From the NCBI RefSeq assembly GCF_964355755.1, contig NC_092677.1:5895001-5959000 (forward strand): a DNA stretch of 64,000 nt, read 5' to 3'. The translations under genes and the position numbers were made by a program. The notes under the pieces are model-generated. The model saw only the letters and a program-made list of their open reading frames with translations, was not told the DNA's origin and made no database searches. The stretch comes from Antedon mediterranea (Eukaryota > Echinodermata > Crinoidea > Comatulida > Antedonidae). Shown here in pieces: positions 23,101 through 34,100 of this stretch (its first letter is position 1; every line of letters begins with the position of its first letter).

Positions 23101-24920
23101 GCTACACTCACCCTAAAGCCTTAAATCATCTGTCGGTAGGCCTTTCTACCTCCAATCTATTGTTATCATCAGTATCATTTTTGTTATTTCGTTTTATCTT
23201 TCCCCTGGGAAGTGGATATTTTCAGGAATCTTAACAAACACCTACAGGCCTACCATAATGACATCATATTTATCTAATTACATTAGATATATACAATTTA
23301 CATACATTGTAACTGTTTATGTTAGTTTTGTTTTTTGTTGGAACAACCCATCTTTGTTACTTATTTATTATTTATTACTTCAGAGAGATTAAATACAAAT
23401 TGACACCATTAATAAGATTTAATGTGTTAAAATGTATAGGACTAATACTTAATTCATATAGTTTGTAGACTAGTTATAACTGTTAATTGTAAGTATCTAT
23501 ACAGTACTTACAGCATTCGTAAAAGTGAATTTCAATATCGAATCATTTTGGCCGGCGACTATGAATCCTGGCAGACTTATGTTATGTTTACATCAAGACA
23601 TTGCTAACTATTGTTACGCTCCTTCAACAACAACATCTGTTTTCTTTAATATGCAATTTCTCACGCCGTGTGGTATGCAAATGTTTTTATTGAAACTTCT
23701 TGAGAGTTTGTACTATTATAGAGGGCACTAATTATTAGTCATGGACTTGCGCATAATATGCACTAACCATGAGGTATACCTTCATGCACTAACCATTCGT
23801 GGATATTTTTCATGCGGTTCTTAATAAACGTTTTGAATCAAATAAAAAAAGTCACACAAAGACTTTAGTTCAGTATAAATCAATTTTATTAAGTTTTAAG
23901 ATCATTTTACATACCCTGCAGTCACCAAAAATATTGTTATAGAAAACAGTGCAAAGTTATTTCAACCAAAATGTCGCCCTCTATCTGTTTTAAAACTCCT
24001 TTAAAATATTAAAATGAATGCCCGTGTTACATTTTACTATTTGACCATTTTTAACAATTAGCTGGTTCACACTTACCACACCTTATGCCGTGTGCATCAG
24101 TTAGGTCTAAAAATGATTTTTTTTTTGTTCAATTTGCAGCACAAATGCCTATGCCATTATTATAAACATAACAATTTTCCACAGCTTAACATTGATTGAT
24201 TTTTACGAAAATTTACTGCATTTCATTTATAGAGAAGAGCATCTTGACAATTGCGTAAGAAAGCAGGAACAACACAATCTGACACACTTGGTTAAAGCTT
24301 CACATTTTTGTTTAGATTTTTGAAGAATAATCATTCAATTACTCTTTAGATATCACATTTCTAAGTACAGCAATGTTCTTACTTTATCGACGCATCTAAG
24401 TATACACATAAACTGGGGTATCATATTTCAAGATTATAAAAATCGTATAACCTTACATATAAATGTCACCATTTTTATTTTAAGATCTCCAATATACTTG
24501 TGTGGGGGTTGAAGAGAATGGCAAGTATTTTTTCCGGCACATATCCAATTGCATATTATGCTGTTGAGGAAATAAAAAAACCTACCAAACTAAAATGTTT
24601 TCTATTGAGGTCTGAAGCAGAAATCATGAATAATGCAAGAGATTAAATTATAATTACAGGATTGCCGATCCATTTCCTAAAAATGACTGAACCTAACACT
24701 CTAATAATCATATCAATAATCTCTACCAAAGATTTCGATGGGTTTCAGGTCCACAACTAGAAGTCTATACCATTGCTGGCATGCAGATATAACCTTTGAC
24801 ACAAATTTGTCCATATATAGCGCCTTCTTATAATGTCCTAATTAATTTAATGCCATAATTTAATTGAATTATTCATGATTTTCACGTACAGAAAAAAACA
24901 ATTGTGCGGAAGGCGGAATC

Positions 24921-25053
24921 GTTGGTTCCCACTAGAGACGCAATGCAAGGGAGTAAGCGCAGTGCAAGTGATTTGACCAATCACAAGCGATGAAATATTC
25001 GAACTGACTGTCGCTTGTCATTGGTCAAATGGCATGTCTCTAGTTGGAACCCG
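24921..25053. mobile_element. Fold-back element, 'gttggttcccactag' ends
   Basis: The left end gttggttcccactagagacg and right end gcatgtctctagttggaaccc form an inverted pair. An inner pair gatttgaccaatcacaagcg / cgcttgtcattggtcaaat extends the arms. Related by end sequence to 33481-33685. Confidence 0.7.
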
Positions 25054-26097
25054 GCCATCACCAACCTACAATCAATATCTCAAAATTCAATTTACAACTT
25101 ACAATATTATTATTGTATTTAATATTCTTATTAATAAAAGAAACTTATATATATATATATATAAATATATATAAATATAAACGAGAAACTGTACATTAAT
25201 GAATAATAATAATGTAACGATAGTGAATAAACTGAATTCAAAGTAACAATTTGCATACAATTTTCAAAATTGAGAATATACAATAGCTGATATTTACACA
25301 CAAATCTATGCCTTTTTTTTTTTTAAATATTTTTCTTAAAAGTATTACAAATTTGTTTAAGGATATGGCCATTTCAAATGACATCTTGATATTTTAAGAA
25401 GAAACATCGACAATGTATTTACATCATCCACAATCGTTTTCCAATGAAAGACATTTGCTGTTATACAAACAAGATTCACCTGCAGGGCAGGATGCATGAA
25501 TGCACGTGTGTATTGATTTCTTTGAGATAAAACATTATAAATCTACGTCACCTGGTATTCCCAGGTAGGCGGTGTCCCTTTGAAATATAAAAAATGACAG
25601 ATCATTTCTTTTACTTTGCTGCTGAGTCGAAAATGATGATTATAAACACCCATAGAAATATGAAATTTGTTTTTTTTTCAAATTCAATGCATTCATCTAT
25701 CTTTTCTTTTTACAAATGTGTTTCTTTGTTAATAGGTAAATATTGCTTGTATAATATCAAATGCATCATAAATTACCCACACTGCTTTTCGTTAAGACAT
25801 AATGCTTCAAAATGATGTATATTACGTAACGTAATATGCCTAATGCTTTCTGATAGTTTGCATAATTTTCTATTTTACAATATTAAACCGTTCAATAAAA
25901 CGATCATATTACATCGACAACTTAACCTTTCTATCGATATATATTTTTCAGAGCGGCGTCGGAACCTATCGGCCAAGATTCTTTAACAGCTCCATCTAAT
26001 TTATAGCATAAGGCATTGGAAATACAGTATGCTGTTCTATAGACAATACCATTATTATGTGAGGTATCTTATATGACATCTCTTTGTGTGATCCAGT

Positions 26098-26450
26098 GAG
26101 TGAGTGGCCGAGCGGTTAAGACAGTGGAACCGTAATTACGTAGCCATAACATTGGCAAGGGTTCGAGGCTCACTCGCTCCATGGTTCAGGTGGTAGAACA
26201 AGTCTTCTCGGATAAGGACTATATAAACCGTAGGTCCAGTGTATGCATATTGCTCGTTTGCACTTTAAATAGACGAGTAAGGAGTTACCCCGGTGTCCTA
26301 GTTCACACACACTGTCGTGGATAGACGTTGGTGCCGTACTTGGCTGCCGATGACACGATGTGACCCTTAGGGAGAAGAATGTTGTTGAAAAGGTGTGACA
26401 AGTCAACAACGCTCTGATCTTCATGAAATAGCGCTATATAATAGGCGCAT
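26098..26450 (+). mobile_element. tRNA-derived SINE, copy 2 (best-preserved tRNA-like head)
   Basis: The tRNA-like head at 26098-26175 pairs gagtgag with ctcactc, with A box tggccgagcggttaag, a long variable region and B box gggttcgaggct. This is the shape of a class II (Leu/Ser-like) tRNA. The body phrase ggactatataaaccgtaggtc matches copies 1 and 3. The 3' part ends differently (agcgctatataataggcgc), suggesting a subfamily or a chimera. Confidence 0.8.
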
Positions 26451-26568
26451 CATAAAATGAATCACTGTGATTCCGTCATTCGGTAGAAATAGTTTCGAGA
26501 CCCAAGAGCTGTGGTCTTAGAGAATCTAATAAGCAACATACCTTTAAAAAAAACGGAACTCCGCCAAT

Positions 26569-26665
26569 TAAGCTTAGTTCCTACCTGGACGTGATTGACC
26601 AATCAAAATTGATAAATTATTCGAACTGTTGGTCAATTCGCTTTCTTGCGTCCAAGGAACGGTTT
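26569..26665. mobile_element. Small fold-back element
   Basis: Imperfect inverted pair tagttcctacctggacg / cgtccaaggaac, with inner gattgaccaatcaaaatt / gaactgttggtcaatt. Resembles the element at 24921-25053 in its internal phrase. Confidence 0.45.
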
Positions 26666-26927
26666 CTTCATTTTTACCTCTATGCCTCACAGTGCTACAT
26701 GGTAGATTGACCCATTGGAATGCAGGAGTAAATTATATCGACGTATTGAAAAGTTGTCAATTATTCAAAGGCAATTTAGAGTGAACCATTTAAATTGACA
26801 ACGTCTAAAACCTACTTTATACATAAACGTTTTCCACCTTACTTCAAATTATGACGCTTATAACGTGATCTTAAAGTGTTTTCTCAATGAACCAACTGTC
26901 GAATCAGTTACATATTTATGTTACCAG

Positions 26928-27140
26928 ATTCTCGGAGAAGGACTATAAACCGTAGGTCCAGTATACACTTCTGGCTCATGTGCACTTTAAAGAATATAGT
27001 ACATCTTTCGAGACGAGTAGGGGTTTACCCCGGTGTACTAATATACACACAGCCACTGTCACTCATCAAGAGGGCCCCTTGATTGTGAGCATACGCTGTT
27101 TGTGAATACCCTCTATAAATAAGGTTTAATAAAAAAATAA
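26928..27140 (+). mobile_element. tRNA-derived SINE, copy 3 (5'-truncated)
   Basis: Begins within the body (ctcggagaaggactataaac) and runs through gtaggtccagtatacac, taggggtttaccccgg and gggccccttgattgtgagca to ccctctataaataaggttta and an A-rich tail. Lacks the tRNA-like head. Confidence 0.75.
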
Positions 27141-27376
27141 AAAAGTAAAAAAAAAGATTAAGTTATGATACACTATTCTTATGATACTTGAGAAATCTAG
27201 ATCGACAAAGTAGCGCCAAATCTTATAATTATGTATTGTGTCTCATAACCTGTATATTATCAGTAATTGTTGTTTACATCAAAGCAATTATACAACAAAA
27301 TACGGAAATGGTGATCTAACGTCTAAAATTGTATTGGTATAAAATTAAAATACACCGTAGATGGTGCTATTTTTAT

Positions 27377-27660
27377 GATTATAACAGGAAAGAGTGAAAT
27401 CACAATTCACTCTTCTCTGATTATACACAGAGGGAGAAATGTTTATTGATTATAACAGGGAAGAGTGAAATCACAATTCACTCTTCTCTGATTATACACA
27501 GAAGGAGAAATGTTTATTGATTATAACAGGGAAGAGTGAAATCACAATTCACTCTTCTCTGATTATACACAGAAGGAGAAATGTTTATTGATTATAACAG
27601 GGAAGAGTGAAATCACAATTCACTCTTCTCTGATTATACACAGAAGGAGAAATGTTTATT
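27377..27660. repeat. 71-bp palindromic minisatellite, four copies
   Basis: Four almost identical 71-bp units start at 27377, 27448, 27519 and 27590. Each holds an inverted repeat (cagggaagagtgaa / ttcactcttctctg, 13 of 14 pairs, about 7-nt loop). Each ends in gtttatt, so on the minus strand every unit carries AATAAA. It lies about 360-640 bp past the stop codon of the minus-strand Ig/FN3 gene. Confidence 0.92.
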
Positions 27661-28020
27661 TTCAATGTAAAGTTAAAGATTGTTTATATGTTATGGTTTT
27701 TACAGGTTTCTACATACACTTTCAAACTCTATTATATAAAAAATATTAGGAGATCCCGTTTGTTAAAATTTAAACTCACCAATTGTTTGTTACGTCATAT
27801 GGTTCACCATTTTCGCCTTTTGCAATCATAGTTTAATCTACAGTGTTAAGTGTATAGAATTACATAAAGTATAAAAACATACACTGTTAATAATTACATT
27901 ATCATCACCACTTTGCATCAAATACTATTTAACAGTAGGCCTACATGTTCATTGGTATATTCAATTAATTGAAATTGATGAATTATTTACAAGACTGTAC
28001 AATGGGTATCACTCGCTGTC

Positions 28021-28139
28021 TCATAACATTATAAATTTGCATATCAAAACGCATATGATGACCAATATAGAGGCCACTCTGTTGGTCCTAGCTTCGTTAT
28101 AAGTTGCTTCTGCCACGGCTGATGTCATTCGTACCAAGC
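28021..28139 (-). CDS. Ig/FN3 gene last exon: hydrophobic C-terminus (GPI-type signal)
   Basis: Acceptor caattttgtctag. Phase 1 in, 38 codons and TGA at 28021-28023. Sequence LVRMTSAVAEATYNEARTNR then VAS and ILVIICVLICKFIML. Possible attachment site at the Asn of YNEA, a short polar spacer, then 15 hydrophobic residues (one Lys) to the stop. Confidence 0.7.
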
Positions 28140-31100
28140 CTAGACAAAATTGTAATACATTTTTTATTAACAAAACTATTCTATAACTAATGCTGTCTTA
28201 AATTAACTAACATATCAGTTATGTTGTTTTAATAGCCGGACTTTAAAATAATTGAATGACCTCCCTATAAATATAAAACTTTCTATAACTTAATTTTTGA
28301 AACGTTACTTATTAGCCATCAAAACAATAACATTAATTTTGTTAATAATTTTATTTTTAATATTTGTTTTTATTGTTTAGCATTTATTTTTATGTTGTAC
28401 AAAACAACGTCAATCCTCTATATTTATTCATACTGTATTACAAGATATCTGGCTTGTACAATAATACTGGACTACGAATTCAAATCGTACTCTCTTATGC
28501 CCGTTTATGCATTACGTAATTCATTAATTACTCATGCATAACGGAGTATAACTAGCGCCATCACGGCCTTATGATAAATCTTCTAGAGTGAAAGCCCAAG
28601 TTATTGTTATCAACTGAACTGAATAATGTTCTTTGAGATTTCAAAACGGTTTAGGAATTCCATTTTTATGAAAAACTCAATAAACAAAGAGATTATAGTA
28701 TAAAACCAACAAGTGGATCTATTTGGAAAGTCTTAGCACACATTCAAATAAAAAAATAATACAGTCCAGGCCAACTTTAAATCGAAACAAGGTGGTATTT
28801 TTACAAATATCATTATTGTAGTTGCCGTATACTTTTTCTAATTCTAATCTTGACCTGGTAATAATGTAATATTACTATAAACGATCTTTATGGTATTAAG
28901 CCTACAAATACTCATATATGCCGCAGAATATGAAATGATTTATGAATGGGCCCAGTGGATTAATGGAATTTATAAAAATGTGTTGAAAATGGGAGGGAAG
29001 TTACCTAAATCAAACAAAATGAAAATAAATAAACAATGACATAACTTTATTCTATGTATAGCTGGGTATACAATTTTCTTAATAACTTTTTATGCATATA
29101 TTTTTTATTCCCAACATCATGCATTGTCTTTTTTTAATTCGTTTTTATGAATTTTAACTTTTTGTACTGTACGGTATATAATGTCGTAAATGTTAAGCTG
29201 GTACTTCTAGCTTGCTGTTCAGAAGCCCCAGACGTTTTTAGTCACAAATGAAATATATATTTATATAATGGGGAATATTCGGTGCGTATGAATTGGTTAT
29301 GCTTACGGCTAGGATAGATAGAATCACATTAATTTTCATTAACAGGCGGCGTACGACTACGCACGGTAGTATAATTCGATAAGAAAATAATTAGATAGAT
29401 CCAAATACACAAGAGACAGCTTCATATATTAAACGTGTTGATTTTTTGCAACTCTTCCATTACAATATCAAGCAGACAATAATTAAAATCGACAGCGAAT
29501 GCGTTCGGCAGACTTCAATATTCCCGAACAATATTCCCGTCATAAAATGAGTTGAGCGAGATGATATAGTATCGCAGATATATTATTTATTTATCATTAT
29601 TGAAATTTTCGAATAATCGCTATCATATTAAGCTCCTAATTGAAATAAGCAGACGATACATTGTTAAAGACCATTGATCGCCAATATTAATCCAAATAGC
29701 ATTTCGCTAGGTTTTGAGACTATTGTATTCCTTAAGGCCATATCTATTAACTCTCTTGTGACTACTAATGTGTCATGATGAATTTAAAAAGTTACCTGGG
29801 TTTGTTGGAGCATGCAGCGTTGATGCCTTTCTCTGATTTTTTCTGAAACTCGTTAAAATGCTTTTTGCAGTTCCAGCACCTAAACAAAGATAATGTATAA
29901 AATAAAATGAAATCGTTTATGAATGAGAATAAATTGTATTTTCTAACGGACGGTGACTTTGTTTTAAAGAAATTTGAAAAAAAAACTAGGAAAATGGAGA
30001 AAGTAGTGGAAGTTCGTGCCAGCGTCCAGACCGAAGAATTGCGGTTAGCACCATGAAGTGTTCAGTCTCAGCTTTCTAAAGATTACTATCCTTAGTAAAA
30101 GTAAAACAGGCATGCGTGATCAAAAACCAACGGGTCTTTAGCAGTTAAAAAAAAATAAACATAATCAAATGTTAATATGCTTAGTTGTTTACCTTTTTAA
30201 ACGTATTTTACTATGATATTGTATACACTCAATTTCTAATGTATTTTTATAGCCTTTTTATTTTATAATCTTTTATGATTTCAATGTTTCAATATTTTAA
30301 CTCAAGCTTTCTGCTTTTTATTGTTTTTAAATTGTGTAACTCCATTGTATGTGTATTTTTCCTTGTTGTCTTTTGCTACCCCTGTTTGGCATGGTGCTAT
30401 CACAAGGACATGTCCAAGTCTGTTGAAAAAGTACAAAAGAGAGCATTGCGTATCATGCTAGGTAACAACTATTTATGCTATGATCATGAATTGTCTGTGA
30501 CTGGTTTACCTACTCTTGTTGAGAGAAGAAACAAACTTGTGTTGTCTTTCGGGGAAGTAAAATAAAAATTATGTTGACAATGCTTTTGACCAAATAATTG
30601 AATGAAAAAATAATGAATGAAAAGTATTTAGCCCTGCACTCACTAAGACAACCATTTATATTGAAACGACGAATGAATGTATCTTTTTATTTTAGTCTTA
30701 GAGTTTCAATTAACATCAGATCATTGGTCGCTGTTTGGTTAGTATGTCTGTTCGTTCTTGTTATGTCAAACTCTTTGAATTACCTTGTTTGCGAAACTCA
30801 TTAATAACGCTCTGTCTTTCTTAATGTAACTCAAGACTTCAAATTATATTATAAAATGATGTCATTTATATTAGCGTTGACATAACAATGTCGAAATAGT
30901 GAAGGAGTAAGATGTATTATGCAAGAAATGGAAAATATCACAATTATGCCTTTATAGGATAAGAACAGAGTGTATATTTAAGATTACAATTTTAAGTTAC
31001 CCATAGGTTGGATAAGCATTATTGTACTGATTGTGATGTTGACCTACTCTATCGCATAAACTAACTTGAACTTTTTCATATATATATATATATATATATA

Positions 31101-34100
31101 ATATGTATGACTTTATCCAAATTCCCTCACTTGCACTGATGAATGGCTAGTATTGCCCGAAAGCTCTGCTAACTTTTCTGGTTGTTTACTTTATCGTTTT
31201 GATTTAGCATTTCGCTTTTTTTTGTATCTCCATTGAGATCCAGCGACTGATACCCACAGCATTTTCATTTTTTTCAGTAATATGCCTTTGGATTTATATA
31301 TACATATAAATATATAAACAAATTAGGCAATGAACATTAATTCTAAACCGCCCGGTGATATACTGAAATTTAATTAATTAATTTGAAACGATAAAGATGA
31401 GGAAATCTGTCAGAATGAGAAAAAGTCGCCCCAACCAAGACTTGAACTCGGACCGCCTGCTTGATATGCAGATGTCCTAACCATTAGACCACTGGGGCTT
31501 TCATGGTATTGTTCAAACTCGATTGGATAGCGACTCTTTAACATTCTCGGCGTGGTACGGCGGAACAGCACTAGTCCTCAGTTGTACGCACGCGCACCAG
31601 AGATCAAATTGATACGCCCTCATCTTTCAGTATTTTTATTCACGAGGCGGGATCTCCGAAGAAATACTTTTATAAATATAAACAAATTAGGCAATGAACA
31701 TTAATTCTAAACCGCCCGGTGATATACTGAAATTTAATTAATTAATTTGAAACGATAAAGATGAGGAAATCTGTGAGAATGAGAAAAAGTCGCCCCAACC
31801 GAGACTTGAACTCGGACCGCCTGCTTGATATGCAGATGTCCTAACCATTAGACCACTGGGGCTTTCATGGTATTGTTCAAATATATATATATAAATATAT
31901 ATATATAAATTCATTAGTGTACCAAGGGAAAGGTTTTACTGTTCAAATCATTTCATCGATCCGACTGCTGTCTTTATTTTGTACATCTTCAGTTGTACCA
32001 GAATGAAAACATCAAGTTTATTAAGATTATTTAATCTAAGACAAATTGGTTTACTGTATGTAGGCCTACAGTTAGATTACTAAAATTATGTATGAAATTC
32101 AAATTTTCTGGAATTTAACTTATTCCGTCCAATGTTTAATATACATCCCTAATATTCATCCCTAATATTTTACTGAACATAACTATGACACGCCCAAAGG
32201 ACAGTCTTCAATCATTTGAAATTAACAAAGTGACATTCTAATTTAGGATAGTATGACATGCCAATAGTTTAATAGTTCAATTTTGATAATCTCAATTTAG
32301 CTTAAAGACAGAATGAGCATGAGTAAGAACATCGTTTGTACGTGTGAGACGAAATATTTTGCCTCTAGCGGTCCAAAACCTCATACTTCGTACACAGATG
32401 ATTTAGATAAATTAAATTTCTAAAATTACAGTGTATGTTTTAGCTTCAGTAATAGGAATCGGGGTTAATTAATTTTCTTCCAATATACCAACCTAGTTAT
32501 TCTTTTATTGGTTATTTTCCAAGAGCGTGTAATAACTGTGCGAGGTGTACAGTACCTAATTAATTATAAGGGTGAGTGCACAGTATATATAGTTTGTGAC
32601 ACGCAAACACCATTTTCTATTGAACAAGGGCATATAAATGGCTGCAGTCGCGTGCTCAAGTTAGTCTTTACCGACCAACCGACCGACCGACCAACCAACC
32701 GACCGACACAGTTAACTGTAAAATGGCTTTGCATGCGACTAAAAATAATCCGCAAAGTGTACAAAAATTCGAGAATTGTATTCCTCGAACCTACACGTCA
32801 CGCTAGTATCCAATATATATGCCTTTGACTGATCTGCTTTGAGCAGAATCAGCAGATATATCTCCTCAAATTCCTCTGCGACCAGTCTAATAGGCCTACC
32901 ATTCTTGGTACACCAGATCCTGTATGATAGACCTAATGTTATAATACAAGATTGTGTAAAGTTAGCTTTGAACGTAGAATTAAAAATAATTATAATTATA
33001 TAAAGTCACTGGTATTATTTTTATGGTATTATTTTTATGGTATTTAATCCCCCGATTTATACAACGTGCTTACAAACTAACATTATCACAAATGGCGTCA
33101 TAAAGACAAGTCATATTATATTATTTTGCTGAAGACTCCCAGTGTTCAAAGCAGCACTAATATACATACACATTCTACGTCGGAGGTCTAAGACGAATTA
33201 ATTATAAATAAATCTAAATACAGGATTTAAATTATTCTGAATTCCCAAGATTTGACATCGAAAGCGTCAGAGAAAGATAGAATCCTTAATTGTATTTTAC
33301 AAGCATAATAAATTTTGAATAAATATACGATTTATGATCGCGTAGTGTTTCATATGCATTACGGAAAACATAAGCCAATTTAAACGGATAATTCATTTTA
33401 TTATTTGTATTTGTTTTTATAATTAATAATATGACGATTGTATCATTATGTGTTTTGAACTCTTTGTACAGTTTGTAGTTTAAGCGTGGCTCCCACTAGA
33501 ACGCAACGCAGCGATGTATCGACGCAAAGTGTTTTATTGCGTAATTACAAGTGGAAACCGACGCTGCAATAGTGCTGCAAACATCGCAGGTTTGATTTCA
33601 CGCAGGCGGGGGCGAATACAATTATTAGAAGGGCATTTGCGTAGATATTGCGTTACGTTGCCTCGCTAGTGGGAACCACGCTTTAGAAGTGAATAATGAG
33701 TATGTTTTAATGTTTGGTTGTAAAACCTATTATAAACAATATTGTAATTAGTATTGAGGATTCTCCTAATAACACGAATGGAAAATAAATTAGTATTATG
33801 ATGTAAATGCACATTAATTTTTTGTTGACATATGTGGCGCCCTCTACTATTAGTATATTCTCTTATTAGATCTTAAGTGTTTTTTGAGGTCATTCAAAGG
33901 TTGCACATTATCTATATCAAAATAATGTAATATTTACTATAAACTCGTTACTTCATAGTTCATTTTTCTTCGATTATTTCTCATTCATTAAATCGAGTGC
34001 GAACACCGCATATTTGAATCAACACATAATATAGAAGGCTAGAACAAGTGAAAGGGGCCGATTGAAATTTCGCCGTAGAGCAATACACTTTTTTACCGGC

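Larger units (their letters stand above)
20162..27376. other. Intergenic region between the two convergent Ig genes
   Basis: No gene was found on either strand. Contents: small fold-backs at 24921-25053 and about 26569-26665, an (AT)n run at 25148-25176, and two SINE copies at 26098-26450 and 26928-27140. The hydrophobic minus-strand frame at 20811-21035 has no splice sites or homology I recognise. Confidence 0.65.

Noticed and set aside
27377-27660. CRISPR-like array of hairpin repeats
   Set aside because: The units are contiguous 71-bp repeats with no unique spacers, in an animal genome; a minisatellite.
30598-30804. Open frame after the LINE remnant
   Set aside because: Not in frame with the RT tail and without a recognisable motif; likely decayed LINE or chance.
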